Part shown: positions 43,580 through 52,812 of the stretch, piece after piece
How the letters are laid out: each line of letters opens with the position of its first letter
Position numbering within the stretch: the stretch's first letter is position 1
Assembly: GCA_002332615.1 (NCBI GenBank)
Contig: DDAL01000003.1
Span: 1 to 64,000, forward strand
From: Sphingobacteriaceae bacterium UBA2059
GTDB taxonomy: Bacteria > Bacteroidota > Bacteroidia > Sphingobacteriales > Sphingobacteriaceae
Direction of reading: 5' to 3'
Length of the DNA stretch: 64,000 nt
The notes under the pieces: generated by a model
What the model was told of the DNA's origin: nothing
What the model saw: the letters and a program-made list of their open reading frames with translations, nothing else
The model's database searches: none
Translations under genes and position numbers: made by a program

Positions 43580-44167
43580 CTATTGCTGTTCTCTGGTAGC
43601 AGCCTGAATTAGAAAAGGAAGCATATCCTTCTTGAACTTAAGAAAGTTCTTTTTGATATCCAAATCATTCGCCGACGTATAAGCGTAAGACAGGATAATG
43701 CTCTTGCTCGAATTTATTAAAAACCTGAGTGACCGTATATCAGCCACTGAGTCCTTAAAGGGCGTAGTATCCTGATAAGATCTCATTAGTAATTTTTCCA
43801 TATCGTCAGACACCAGCCTCACAAAACCCTGGAGTTCAGTCGATATCCGTATAAACTCCCAGCCAATAAGCTCATTGGATATCGAGTAAGCCATACGGCA
43901 TGTATTGAATATCAAGTCGCTTATATACGCTTCCCTGTCGTCTCTCTCCGGGGCAGATCGGATCATGCTTTGAAGCTCTTCTTCAATATGCTTCATATAA
44001 ATATGATAAAGCAATACTTCCTTGCTTTCAAAATACTTATAGATCGTAGCTTTAGCCACTTTTGCCTTGCGGGCAATTTCATTTACACTGGTTTTATGGT
44101 AACCAAATTTTCTAAATAGTTCCGATGAAGCCTGTATAATGCCCTGCTTTGCTTTGTCAACTTCCAT
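43580..44167 (-). CDS. TetR-family transcriptional regulator
   Basis: 195 residues. N-terminal TetR helix-turn-helix: SELFRKFGYHKTSVNEIARKAK continues into VAKATIYKYFESKEVLLYHI (about 15-58). The C-terminal ligand domain is helical and not recognisable. It is 13 bases downstream of pheS and seems to share its transcript, which is unusual for a regulator. Its targets are unknown; the inverted repeat at 43530 is a candidate site. Confidence 0.92.
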   Translation of the reverse strand: MEVDKAKQGIIQASSELFRKFGYHKTSVNEIARKAKVAKATIYKYFESKEVLLYHIYMKHIEEELQSMIRSAPERDDREAYISDLIFNTCRMAYSISNELIGWEFIRISTELQGFVRLVSDDMEKLLMRSYQDTTPFKDSVADIRSLRFLINSSKSIILSYAYTSANDLDIKKNFLKFKKDMLPFLIQAATREQQ

Positions 44168-44180
44168 ATAATGCTGCGAA

Positions 44181-45215
44181 TTAAACTAATTCGCTCTGAA
44201 ACTGCTTTAAAAATCGTATGTCATTCTCAGAAAAAAGACGAAGATCTTTGATCTCATATTTAAGGTTGGCCATGCGTTCGATTCCCATGCCGAACGCAAA
44301 GCCTGAATATTTATTACTATCAATGCCGCAGTTCTCAAGCACGTTAGGGTCAACCATTCCGCATCCCAGTATCTCCACCCATCCCGAGCCTTTACACATG
44401 GTACATCCAGATCCTCCGCACAGGGAGCACGAAATATCCATTTCAGCCGAAGGTTCGGTAAAAGGGAAGTACGAAGGGCGGAAACGCACCTTAGTTCCCT
44501 CTCCAAACAATTCCTGGACGAAGTAAAAAAGCGTCTGTTTAAGATCTGCAAACGAAACATTCTCGTCTACATACAAGCCTTCCACCTGATGGAAAAAACA
44601 ATGAGCCCGTGCCGATATTGCCTCGTTCCTGTATACCCTGCCAGGCATAATAGCCCTGAAAGGGGGCTGTCCGTTCTCCATCATCCTCACCTGCACCGAC
44701 GAGGTATGAGTACGCAGGGCAATGTCTCCATTTTCAGCGTCCTTTTTAATGAAAAAGGTATCCTGCATATCTCTTGCAGGGTGTTCCTTTGCAAAATTAA
44801 GTGCTGTAAAGTTATGCCAGTCATCCTCAATTTCGGGACCTTCAGCTACTATAAATCCAAGCTTTTTAAATATCTCAACTACTTCTTTTCGCACCAGCGA
44901 AAGTGGATGGCGTCCGCCCACTTCAAAACCCGATCCGGGCAGTGAAAGATCCTCATAATCAGTGTCTTCTTCGCTGTTTTCTTCAAACTCTGCTTTTAAA
45001 AGCGCATGCTTTTCCTCTGCCAGTTTTTTGAACTCATTCAAAACCTTGCCAAGTACCCTTTTCTCTTCGGCCGACACACTTTTAAACTCTTCAAAAAGAT
45101 CCTTAATGATGCCTTTTGTCCCTAAAAATTTTATACGAAACTCTTCAAGTTCAGCCGCAGACGCCGGTTTAAACTCATTTATTTCCGAAGTGTATTGTAT
45201 TATCCTGGATTGCAT
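44181..45215 (-). CDS. pheS: Phenylalanine-tRNA ligase alpha subunit
   Basis: 344 residues. Catalytic subunit of the alpha2-beta2 synthetase. N-terminal coiled coil (about 1-90), then the class II core: motif 1 region GGRHPLSLVRKEVVEIFKKL, motif 2 (PGRVYRNEAISARAHCFFHQ) and motif 3 (FAFGMGIERMANLKY). The Cys cluster CSLCGGSGCTMCKGSGW is the usual form in this family. pheT is not adjacent, as in many Bacteroidota. Own -7 box at 45237. Confidence 0.97.
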   Translation of the reverse strand: MQSRIIQYTSEINEFKPASAAELEEFRIKFLGTKGIIKDLFEEFKSVSAEEKRVLGKVLNEFKKLAEEKHALLKAEFEENSEEDTDYEDLSLPGSGFEVGGRHPLSLVRKEVVEIFKKLGFIVAEGPEIEDDWHNFTALNFAKEHPARDMQDTFFIKKDAENGDIALRTHTSSVQVRMMENGQPPFRAIMPGRVYRNEAISARAHCFFHQVEGLYVDENVSFADLKQTLFYFVQELFGEGTKVRFRPSYFPFTEPSAEMDISCSLCGGSGCTMCKGSGWVEILGCGMVDPNVLENCGIDSNKYSGFAFGMGIERMANLKYEIKDLRLFSENDIRFLKQFQSELV

Positions 45216-45236
45216 GTGCTATAAAGTATAAAGAAC

Positions 45237-45244
45237 CAAATTTA
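45237..45244 (-). promoter_or_regulatory. -7 promoter box (TAAATTTG) for pheS-tetR
   Basis: On the minus strand TAAATTTG lies 21 bases before the pheS start. No clear -33 TTG. Confidence 0.45.
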
Positions 45245-45375
45245 GCTATTTAATCACTAATACGGTAAAACTTAAAAAGAGGCTGCTCCTTGCTTCGTTT
45301 ATGCATGTAATGACTAAAGAATGCAGGAAAACAGCTAACTTTATCAAATCAAAGAAATTTTTCAAATATCAATAG

Positions 45376-46326
45376 ATGATTAACGACACTATTCTCGTTA
45401 TAGGAGCCAACGGACAAATAGGAACGGCGCTTCTGCCATTACTTCAGCAAACTTACGGTCATGATAATGTTATCGGCGCCGACCTTGTGGTGCCTTCTAA
45501 TGGAAATGCTGTGTTCGAGCAGTTAGACGCTACCGACTCTAAAGCACTTGCGGTGCTGATAGACAAGTATAACGTGACACAAATCTATCACCTGGTAGCT
45601 GTTCTGTCTGCCAAGGCCGAACAAAACTATCTGTGGGCATGGAACCTCAATATGCAAACGCTGCTTAATGTTCTCGAGCTTGCGCGCGAGAAAAACATTA
45701 AAAAGCTATTTATACCAAGCTCTATTGCTGCATTTGGCAAAGGCGCTCCTCAGGACATGACGCCACAGAACGCTTATCTGGATCCGACTTCGGTATATGG
45801 CATCAGTAAAGTAGCAACCGAAAACTGGTCTTTATATTATCATACCCGCTTTGGTCTGGACATTCGCTCACTGCGCTATCCGGGTGTAATAAGCTATCAG
45901 TCTATGCCAGGCGGCGGAACTACCGATTATGCTGTCGATATTTATCACAAGGCCGTACAGGGGCAGGCCTATACCTGCTATCTTAAAGAAGATACAACCT
46001 TACCCATGATCTATATAGACGACACGCTTCGATCCACGCTGGAATTAATGGAAGCGCCGGCTGAAAATATCAGGGTAAGAACCTCTTATAATCTTGCCGG
46101 GGTCAGCTTTACGCCGCTTGAAGTTTATCATTCTATCCGTAAACACTATCCACACTTTAAATGCTCCTTCGAACCCGATTTCCGTCAAGGCATAGCCGAT
46201 TCATGGCCCCGCACCATTGATGATAGCGCCGCAAGACAGGATTGGGGCTGGAAGCACCGGTTCGATCTGGAGAAAATAACGGTGGACATGATTGTAAAAC
46301 TCACTCAAAAATATAATAAAGCCTAA
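45376..46326 (+). CDS. L-threonine 3-dehydrogenase, SDR (epimerase-like) type
   Basis: 316 residues. Extended short-chain dehydrogenase: NAD motif [15 protein letters not shown], catalytic Tyr-Lys in [12 protein letters not shown] with the Ser in [10 protein letters not shown], and [20 protein letters not shown], which is typical of the threonine dehydrogenases of this fold. It oxidises threonine to 2-amino-3-ketobutyrate. The next gene, 10 bases on, is kbl, which splits that product, so the pair forms the threonine-to-glycine pathway. Confidence 0.92.
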   Translation: MINDTILVIGANGQIGTALLPLLQQTYGHDNVIGADLVVPSNGNAVFEQLDATDSKALAVLIDKYNVTQIYHLVAVLSAKAEQNYLWAWNLNMQTLLNVLELAREKNIKKLFIPSSIAAFGKGAPQDMTPQNAYLDPTSVYGISKVATENWSLYYHTRFGLDIRSLRYPGVISYQSMPGGGTTDYAVDIYHKAVQGQAYTCYLKEDTTLPMIYIDDTLRSTLELMEAPAENIRVRTSYNLAGVSFTPLEVYHSIRKHYPHFKCSFEPDFRQGIADSWPRTIDDSAARQDWGWKHRFDLEKITVDMIVKLTQKYNKA

Positions 46327-46336
46327 ATCTTATAGT

Positions 46337-47524
46337 ATGTACGAAACTTTAAAACCCGTTTTACAAAAAGAACTTGCCGAAATAGAGCAAGCCGGCTTGT
46401 TCAAAAGGGAACGAGTAATTACCTCTCCTCAAAGAGCAGACATCACCGTCGAAGGAGGGAAGGAGGTTATAAACTTCTGTGCAAATAATTACCTGGGTCT
46501 CTCAGCAAACACGCGGATACGTGAAGCGGCCAAAAAAGCCATCGATACCCATGGATATGGCCTGTCGTCGGTGCGGTTCATTTGTGGTACACAGGACATT
46601 CATAAAGAACTGGAGAAGAAGTTGTCGGACTTTCTTGGAATGGAAGATACCATCTTATATGCAGCCGCATTTGATGCCAATGGTGGTGTATTCGAGCCTC
46701 TGTTCAATGAGCAGGATGCCATCATTTCTGACGAGCTCAACCACGCCTCCATTATAGACGGTGTAAGGCTGTGCAAGGCTCAGCGTTTTCGTTATAAGCA
46801 CGATGATATGACCGATCTGGAAGAAAAATTAAAGGCCTCTCAGCATCTGCGTCACCGCATCGTTGTAACCGACGGGTCTTTCTCTATGGACGGCACCATT
46901 GCACAGCTTGATAAGATATGCGACCTCGCCGATCAATACAAAGCACTTGTAATGATCGACGAAAGTCACTCCTCCGGTTTCATTGGAAAAACGGGTCGGG
47001 GAACTCATGAGTATCACCAGGTAATGGACCGGGTAGATATTATAACAGGCACGCTTGGCAAAGCACTCGGAGGAGCATCAGGAGGATTCACCTCGGCAAA
47101 AAAAGAAATCGTTGATATGCTTCGTCAGCGTTCGCGTCCATACCTTTTCTCCAACACGCTTGCGCCATCTATTGTAGGAGCTTCTATAGCCGTACTGGAT
47201 ATGCTAAGCAGCACTACCGACCTGAGGGATAAGCTAGAGCGCAACACGCTTTATTTTCGCGAAAAAATGACCCACGCCGGCTTTGATATAAAGCCGGGCG
47301 TGCACCCCATAGTGCCAGTCATGTTGTATGATGCAAAGCTTGCGCAGGAGTTTGCCGCCCGTATGCTTGAAGAAGGCATTTATGTAATAGGCTTTTACTT
47401 TCCGGTAGTGCCGCAAGGCAAAGCGCGCATACGCGTACAGCTGTCTGCAGGTCACGAAATAGAGCATATAGACAAGGCTATTGCCGCTTTTATCAAAGTG
47501 GGCAAAGAACTTGGCGTTATTTAA
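46337..47524 (+). CDS. kbl: Glycine C-acetyltransferase (2-amino-3-ketobutyrate CoA ligase)
   Basis: 395 residues. PLP enzyme that turns 2-amino-3-ketobutyrate and CoA into glycine and acetyl-CoA. The PLP Lys is in [17 protein letters not shown]. Other family parts: [54 protein letters not shown] and [20 protein letters not shown]. Length normal. It could feed the glycine cleavage enzyme GcvP encoded 13 kb away. Terminator at 47547. Confidence 0.96.
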   Translation: MYETLKPVLQKELAEIEQAGLFKRERVITSPQRADITVEGGKEVINFCANNYLGLSANTRIREAAKKAIDTHGYGLSSVRFICGTQDIHKELEKKLSDFLGMEDTILYAAAFDANGGVFEPLFNEQDAIISDELNHASIIDGVRLCKAQRFRYKHDDMTDLEEKLKASQHLRHRIVVTDGSFSMDGTIAQLDKICDLADQYKALVMIDESHSSGFIGKTGRGTHEYHQVMDRVDIITGTLGKALGGASGGFTSAKKEIVDMLRQRSRPYLFSNTLAPSIVGASIAVLDMLSSTTDLRDKLERNTLYFREKMTHAGFDIKPGVHPIVPVMLYDAKLAQEFAARMLEEGIYVIGFYFPVVPQGKARIRVQLSAGHEIEHIDKAIAAFIKVGKELGVI

Positions 47525-47546
47525 AGCCGCCGGTATGTTTACTTCT

Positions 47547-47575
47547 AAGCCTCTCTGCAACCTGCAGAGAGGCTT
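47547..47575 (+). terminator. Intrinsic terminator after kbl
   Basis: AAGCCTCTCTGCA and TGCAGAGAGGCTT form a 13-bp perfect stem with a 3-base loop, followed by a run of T. Confidence 0.95.
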
Positions 47576-47700
47576 TTTTTTCAGCAGGCGTCGTTGCGGG
47601 CAGGTAGCGAAGCGCCATCCAAAGTAAGTAATTAGTCTGTTTAATGTAAGAACTCTTCATTACATTTCTTTCTATTCATTCACACTAACTTAATTAGTAT

Positions 47701-47708
47701 TATTTTTG
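47701..47708 (+). promoter_or_regulatory. -7 promoter box (TATTTTTG) for the exonuclease/GIY-YIG gene
   Basis: TATTTTTG matches the consensus. It covers the TTG at 47706, which therefore cannot be the start codon; ATG 47727 fits. Confidence 0.55.
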
Positions 47709-47726
47709 TTTCTGCTAAGGCTCTCA

Positions 47727-49130
47727 ATGAAAAACCAAACTCTTTATGCTATTGCCGACATAGAAACTACGGGTTCCTATGCCCGTGGATGCCGCATAAC
47801 CGAACTGGCCATTTATATCCATAACGGCCAAAAGATCATTGATCATTTTCACAGCCTGGTCAATCCCGCGCAAGAAATACCTTATTATATCCAGTCGCTC
47901 ACCGGCATCGATCCGCACATGGTTGAACAGGCGCCTTTATTTGAAGATATTGCACAGCAGGTATACCATTTGCTCGAAGGCAAAGTATTCGTGGCACATA
48001 ATGTAAACTTCGATTACTCCTTCCTGCATCACCAGCTTAAAGAATGCGGCTACCACTGGAGCGCTTCCAGGCTCTGCACCGTTCGCCTGTCGCGCAAAGT
48101 ATTCCAAAACCTGCCGTCCTATAGTTTAGGTCGGCTGTGCCAAAGCCTGAAAATCCCGCTCAATGACCGGCATCGCGCTGCCGGAGACGCCCGGGCTACC
48201 GTACAGTTGTTTGAAATGATCCTGGCTAGAGATCAGGAACATATTCTTGCAAAAGCCAGTCTGCTCAAATCCAAAGATCAACGGCTGCCCTGTAATATTC
48301 CTCTCGAGCAGTTCGAACGCCTGCCCCAAACACCCGGTGTCTATATGTTTCGCAATAAAGCCGGAAAACTGCTTTATGTGGGCAAAGCGCTCAACATACA
48401 AAAGCGGGTAAACAGCCATTTTACCGGAAACAACAGCGGCCCGAGGAGGCAGCTTTTCCTCAGGGAGATTCACAGCATAGAACACGAAGAAACCGGTACC
48501 GAACTTATGGCTTTGCTACGAGAGTGTCACCTTATTAAGCAGTATTGGCCCGTTTATAACAAGGCGCTAAAAAAATACGAACCAAAGTTCGGTCTCATTG
48601 ATTATATGGACAGGGCAGGATATCTGCGCTTATGCATAGGCAGAGTGGTAAAAGGTACCCCTGCGCTGGCATATTTCGATCGCGTTCAGGAAAGCACAAA
48701 ATGCCTTCTGCAGCTTATCGAAACCTTTAATCTCGATACAAGTCTCTGTTCCTTCTTTCAGGAAAACCGCGACCCGGGCCCCAGGCCCCGCCGCCCCGCC
48801 GGCCCTATTGATGAAATAGCTGTTGAGCTGCATAACGCCAGAGTGCAGCAAGCTATCGAATTTCTGCAGCAGCAAAAACAAAGTTTCCTTGTTTTAGACA
48901 AAGGACGTACCGCCAACGAAACAAGCTATATTTATTACAAAAATAACAACGTACATGCCTTGGGATATCTAGACAGCACCCTTAGTTTCAACCATATCGA
49001 AGAAGCCATAAAAGCCACGGATCTATGCCACAGCAATTTCTACATGTGCCAGCTGGTCAGGCAGCACGCGGAGCGCTATCCGCAGCAGGTGCAGCATGTT
49101 AATTCCGGAGAGATAGATATGTTGAGATAG
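47727..49130 (+). CDS. DEDDh exonuclease fused to a GIY-YIG (UvrC-like) nuclease
   Basis: 467 residues from ATG 47727. The N-terminal part (about 1-165) is a DnaQ-type 3'-5' exonuclease: Exo I AIADIETTGSYA, Exo II VAHNVNFDYSFL, Exo III RAAGDARATV with the His. A GIY-YIG domain follows (about 195-275): LPQTPGVYMFRNKAGKLLYV continues GKALNIQKRVNSHF. The rest (about 280-467) is like the Cho/UvrC-flanking region and not catalytic by eye. Such fusions are known in Bacteroidota and Actinobacteria and probably act in DNA repair. Single gene, own promoter. Cys-poor. Confidence 0.93.
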   Translation: MKNQTLYAIADIETTGSYARGCRITELAIYIHNGQKIIDHFHSLVNPAQEIPYYIQSLTGIDPHMVEQAPLFEDIAQQVYHLLEGKVFVAHNVNFDYSFLHHQLKECGYHWSASRLCTVRLSRKVFQNLPSYSLGRLCQSLKIPLNDRHRAAGDARATVQLFEMILARDQEHILAKASLLKSKDQRLPCNIPLEQFERLPQTPGVYMFRNKAGKLLYVGKALNIQKRVNSHFTGNNSGPRRQLFLREIHSIEHEETGTELMALLRECHLIKQYWPVYNKALKKYEPKFGLIDYMDRAGYLRLCIGRVVKGTPALAYFDRVQESTKCLLQLIETFNLDTSLCSFFQENRDPGPRPRRPAGPIDEIAVELHNARVQQAIEFLQQQKQSFLVLDKGRTANETSYIYYKNNNVHALGYLDSTLSFNHIEEAIKATDLCHSNFYMCQLVRQHAERYPQQVQHVNSGEIDMLR

Positions 49131-49454
49131 CCAATGTTTGATCTGACATTGACGTTAGGTGCGTTCAGTAAATCGTTTATAACTGTTCGAGGAAATTGTG
49201 ACGGTCTCAACGTTTGAAATGGTTTAGATGTATTAGTAGCTACACTAAGGACGTTAATTTATTAGCTTTAATAATAGCCTGTATTTCTGTGCTTATTTAT
49301 CTATGTAAGATACTTCTCGCCCTTTGTCCGGATTAACTTCTTTGCTTTGGCTGTGACTAAATCGTAGCATAAATTAGTAATCCCATCTTTAAATAGTTTA
49401 GTAATTTTCTTAGCACAAAAAAAGGAGACAACTGTTAAGTAATGTCTCCTTACG
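49131..49454. other. Intergenic region after the exonuclease gene
   Basis: 324 bases. The last 30 hold the tRNA terminator. The rest shows no gene I can support; a short open stretch on the minus strand (about 49300-49440) has no start or family features. Confidence 0.55.
49423..49450 (-). terminator. Intrinsic terminator of tRNA-Met
   Basis: AGGAGACA and TGTCTCCT form an 8-bp stem; on the minus strand it is followed by seven T. Confidence 0.9.
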
Positions 49455-49528
49455 TAGCGGGGAGCAGGATCGAACTGCCGACCTCAGGGTTATGAATCCT
49501 GCGCTCTAACCATCTGAGCTACCCCGCC
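49455..49528 (-). tRNA. tRNA with CAU anticodon (tRNA-Met, elongator likely)
   Basis: 74-base cloverleaf on the minus strand: acceptor GGCGGGG with CCCCGCT (first pair G-U), D arm GCTC...GAGC with GGTTA loop, anticodon arm CAGGA-TTCATAA-CCCTG (CAT anticodon, one A-C mismatch next to the loop), variable AGGTC and T arm GGCAG-TTCGATC-CTGCT. CCA is not encoded. It does not have the mismatched first pair and three G-C pairs of an initiator tRNA. A tRNA-Ile with lysidine at the C34 would look alike in DNA. Confidence 0.93.
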
Positions 49529-49650
49529 GTCTTTTGGGTAGTGGGCCTTAAACAAGGGTCCGGGTTAAAGAGTTGCAAATATAGTTTAAAATCGTTTTCT
49601 TTAGAAAATTAAATCAAAAAAAAGGTTTATCCTTTTATACGCTGCCTACG

Positions 49651-50031
49651 ATGCCTCAAAGAACCAAGCTCTCTCTGGAATATGTAATTAAATCATCGCC
49701 AAAAATACTCTACAGTTATTTGCATGAGCCCAAGGCCCTGGCACAATGGTTTGCCGATGAGGTGAACTTTAGAAACCAGCAATACATATTTATATGGGAC
49801 GGGGAGGAGCATGCGGCCCGGCTTATCGGCTCCAGAGATAATAAATACGTGCGTTACAGATGGGAGGAGGATAAAGACGACTGTTATTTTGAAATGGAGA
49901 TCATACAGGATGAACTTACGCACGACGTTGGGCTGGCTGTGACAGACTTTGTTCCGCCCGATGTACTGGCCGAGCGAAAGCGCATCTGGGATAGCCAGGT
50001 TCAATATTTAATACGCGTCTTAGGCGCATAG
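49651..50031 (+). CDS. START-like (AHSA1-related) domain protein
   Basis: 126 residues. Helix-grip fold: RTKLSLEYVIKSSPKILYSY and LHEPKALAQWFADEV at the start (the W-F-A-D pattern of AHSA1/START proteins), beta strands (YIFIWDGEEHAARLIGSRD, YVRYRW), and a long C-terminal helix (ERKRIWDSQVQYLIRVLG). The Bacteroidota START-like family is of unknown function; a lipid or small-ligand pocket is likely. The LptF/G permease gene starts 25 bases after its stop but has its own promoter box. Confidence 0.85.
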   Translation: MPQRTKLSLEYVIKSSPKILYSYLHEPKALAQWFADEVNFRNQQYIFIWDGEEHAARLIGSRDNKYVRYRWEEDKDDCYFEMEIIQDELTHDVGLAVTDFVPPDVLAERKRIWDSQVQYLIRVLGA

Positions 50032-50044
50032 CCTTGAAAATCAT

Positions 50045-50052
50045 TATTTTTG
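50045..50052 (+). promoter_or_regulatory. -7 promoter box (TATTTTTG) for the LptF/G gene
   Basis: TATTTTTG ends 4 bases before the GTG start codon at 50057. If it is used, transcription starts at or within a few bases of the start codon. Confidence 0.55.
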
Positions 50053-50056
50053 CCTG

Positions 50057-51505
50057 GTGAAAAAAGTTTATAAGCTTATAATTACGGCTTTTATACGTCC
50101 ATTCTTTGTTACCTTTTTCATTGTAATGTTTGTATTGCTGATGTTATTTTTATTTAAATACATCGACGATCTGATAGGCAAAGGCTTTGAATGGTACGTA
50201 ATACTTCAGCTTTTATGGTATGCATCGGCCACTAACGTAGCCATGGCACTGCCGCTGGCAATGCTTCTATCGTCCATTATGACCTTCGGCAATCTGGGCG
50301 AAAATTACGAGCTGGTAGCCATTAAATCTGCCGGTATATCCCTGCAGCGGGCCATGATGCCTTTATTCATACTCGTATCCATTCTAAGCGTTTCTGCTTT
50401 CCTGTTTTCAGACTATATGCTGCCGGTAGCCAACCTTAAAATGGGTTCGCTGCTTTGGGACGTGCGCAATCAGAAAGCTTCTTTTCTTATTGAGGAAGGT
50501 ATTTTTAACAACAGCATACCGGGGTATTCCATACGGGTTCAAAAGAAAGATGAAGACGGGCGTACCCTGCACAATGTGATGATATATGATCAAACCAGCT
50601 CCGGATCCAACACAGCAACCACCTTGGCAAAGGAAGGGCTGATGTATAAAACCGACCAGGACAGAACGCTTGTGCTGGTGCTGAAGGATGGTGTGCGCTA
50701 TGAGGAAAGCGGAAGTGAAAAGACGTACAGCCCCAGGCAGCGCTTTACCCGCTTCAAGTTCAAGGAAACGGAGCAGAAGTTTGACCTTTCGGGATTTAAA
50801 ATGCAGCGTACCGACGAAGGGCTTTTTAAACAGAACTCGGCCATGCTTAACCTTCGCCAGCTTAGTTACTATCACGACTCTACCCGGCGTACCGTAGACA
50901 GCACCGTAAAAGAACTGGCCCGCTACATTATTCCCTCTTATAAGATATACAACCAGGCTTATACCTCCACAGGCGCTAAGAGTAAGAGAACACCCTCTTA
51001 CAAAAAGGACCTGACAGAAGTGATGCAGGAAGAAAAAGTAATGCCTGCCATAAGCTATGCCCTGGGCGAAGCGCGGTCTGTAACCGAGAGCATAAGCCCG
51101 AAGCTTGATGAGTATAACGATTATCAGAAAAGCCTGCGAAGGTATATGATTGAGTTTAACCGCAAGTTTACCCTCTCAATTTCCTGCCTGCTGCTCTTTT
51201 CCATAGGTGCGCCGCTGGGAGCCATTATACGAAAGGGTGGGCTGGGACTGCCGGTGGTCATGTCTATTATTTTCTTCCTCATTTACCACATTATATCCAC
51301 CATTGGCGAAAAATCGGCCAAGGAAGGCACGGTTTCTCCGGTGTTTGGTATGTGGATAGCCATAATTGTATTGACGCCGCTGGGCATATTCCTTACCTAC
51401 AAAGCTGCCAGCGATTCGGCTTTATTTGATCTCGATTATTATAAACAAGCTATTGTCAAATTCTTTTTGAAAGTTAAAAACCTTAAAGAACGAAAGAAGA
51501 TCTAA
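50057..51505 (+). CDS. LptF/LptG-family permease
   Basis: 482 residues from a GTG start; the start KKVYKLIITAFIRPFFVTFF is that of the family, so GTG is right. YjgP/YjgQ membrane domain that takes lipopolysaccharide from the inner membrane with LptB and passes it to LptC/A. Three membrane spans near the N-terminus (about 15-35, 55-75, 100-120), a large periplasmic beta domain (about 125-360) and three C-terminal spans (about 375-460). Gly-rich loop GAPLGAIIRKGGLGLPVVMS is the LptB-facing part. Only one such gene is here. Confidence 0.93.
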   Translation: MKKVYKLIITAFIRPFFVTFFIVMFVLLMLFLFKYIDDLIGKGFEWYVILQLLWYASATNVAMALPLAMLLSSIMTFGNLGENYELVAIKSAGISLQRAMMPLFILVSILSVSAFLFSDYMLPVANLKMGSLLWDVRNQKASFLIEEGIFNNSIPGYSIRVQKKDEDGRTLHNVMIYDQTSSGSNTATTLAKEGLMYKTDQDRTLVLVLKDGVRYEESGSEKTYSPRQRFTRFKFKETEQKFDLSGFKMQRTDEGLFKQNSAMLNLRQLSYYHDSTRRTVDSTVKELARYIIPSYKIYNQAYTSTGAKSKRTPSYKKDLTEVMQEEKVMPAISYALGEARSVTESISPKLDEYNDYQKSLRRYMIEFNRKFTLSISCLLLFSIGAPLGAIIRKGGLGLPVVMSIIFFLIYHIISTIGEKSAKEGTVSPVFGMWIAIIVLTPLGIFLTYKAASDSALFDLDYYKQAIVKFFLKVKNLKERKKI

Positions 51506-51573
51506 GGAGCGCCTGCGGTTCATGGTTCTGAGCTCTGTAAACTTTAAAATGACAATACTTACATGTATAACTG

Positions 51574-51581
51574 TATTTTTG
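51574..51581 (+). promoter_or_regulatory. -7 promoter box (TATTTTTG) for ribBA
   Basis: TATTTTTG ends 7 bases before ATG 51589. Leader would be about 0-4 bases. No -33 TTG. Confidence 0.5.
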
Positions 51582-51588
51582 CATACAA

Positions 51589-52809
51589 ATGGACAGCATT
51601 AAACTACACACAATAGAAGAAGCTATTGAAGAAATTAAGCAGGGTAAAATTATAATCGTTGTTGATGATGAGGATAGGGAAAATGAAGGCGATTTTATAA
51701 CGGCAGCACGCAATGTAACTCCCGAAATAGTGAACTTTATGGCTAAATATGGGCGGGGCCTTATATGCGCGCCCATAACCGAAAGCCGTTGTCGCGAGCT
51801 GGACCTGCCTTTGATGGTAGGCAATAATACAGCCCTGCACGAAACGAACTTTACAGTTTCGGTAGACCTTATAGGCAATGGCTGTACCACCGGCATTTCG
51901 GCCTCTGACCGGGCCAAAACCATACTTGCACTGATAGACCCTTCTACACGGCCCGAAGATCTTGGCCGGCCGGGACATATATTTCCGCTCAAGGCTAAGG
52001 ATGGCGGGGTATTACGCCGCGCAGGGCATACCGAAGCAGTGGTTGATCTGGCTGCGCTGGCAGGCATGGAGCCGGCAGGTGTGCTGGTTGAGATAATGAA
52101 GGAGGATGGCGAAATGGCCCGCCTGCCCGATTTATTAGAGATTGCCAAAAAGTTTGATCTTAAAATTATATCAATAAAAGACCTTATTACCTATAAGCTA
52201 AAAACGCAGTCGCTTATATCGAAAGAGGTAACGGTATCGCTTCCTACTGAGTGGGGCGATTTTAAAATGATAGGCTATTCGCAGCTTGATACCGGGCAGA
52301 GCCACCTGGCTTTGATCAAAGGCACCTGGGAGCCGGGCGAGCCGGTGCTTACACGTGTTCACAGCTCCTGTGTTACCGGCGATATCTTTGGCTCCTGCCG
52401 TTGCGACTGTGGTCCGCAGCTTCATAAAGCGATGGAAATGATTGAAAAGGAGGGAAAAGGAGTATTGGTATATATGAACCAGGAAGGACGCGGCATAGGA
52501 CTCATTAATAAGCTTAAAACCTATAACTTGCAGGAAAACGGCTTTGATACGGTTGACGCTAACCTGCAGCTAGGCTTTAAAATGGACCAGCGCGACTATG
52601 GAGTAGGGGCGCAGATTATCCGCCACCTGGGTATTACCAAAGTAAAGCTGATGACCAACAACCCTACCAAGAGAGCCGGTATTGTAGGTTATGGAATTGA
52701 AATTGTAGAGAATGTCCCGATAGAAATTCCGGCAAACAAGCATAACGAAAAGTACCTCAAAACCAAGCGCGACAGGATGGGGCACTCCATTATGAAGGAT
52801 ATTAAATAA
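51589..52809 (+). CDS. ribBA: Bifunctional 3,4-DHBP synthase / GTP cyclohydrolase II
   Basis: 406 residues. First half (about 1-205) is Rib[20 protein letters not shown] (metal Glu), [33 protein letters not shown] and [10 protein letters not shown]. Second half (about 206-406) is Rib[21 protein letters not shown] (three zinc Cys), [11 protein letters not shown] (GTP) and [10 protein letters not shown]. It supplies both entry compounds of riboflavin synthesis. Monocistronic; convergent with tamB, 3 bases from its end. No FMN riboswitch is visible upstream. Confidence 0.97.
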   Translation: MDSIKLHTIEEAIEEIKQGKIIIVVDDEDRENEGDFITAARNVTPEIVNFMAKYGRGLICAPITESRCRELDLPLMVGNNTALHETNFTVSVDLIGNGCTTGISASDRAKTILALIDPSTRPEDLGRPGHIFPLKAKDGGVLRRAGHTEAVVDLAALAGMEPAGVLVEIMKEDGEMARLPDLLEIAKKFDLKIISIKDLITYKLKTQSLISKEVTVSLPTEWGDFKMIGYSQLDTGQSHLALIKGTWEPGEPVLTRVHSSCVTGDIFGSCRCDCGPQLHKAMEMIEKEGKGVLVYMNQEGRGIGLINKLKTYNLQENGFDTVDANLQLGFKMDQRDYGVGAQIIRHLGITKVKLMTNNPTKRAGIVGYGIEIVENVPIEIPANKHNEKYLKTKRDRMGHSIMKDIK

Positions 52810-52812
52810 ATC

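Noticed and set aside
49131..49528. Integrated element at the tRNA-Met gene
   Set aside because: No second copy of the tRNA 3' end and no integrase are near; the flanking genes are ordinary.
51483..52148. Minus-strand frame of 221 codons over ribBA
   Set aside because: Ser/Arg-rich shadow of ribBA, which is a certain gene with all motifs.
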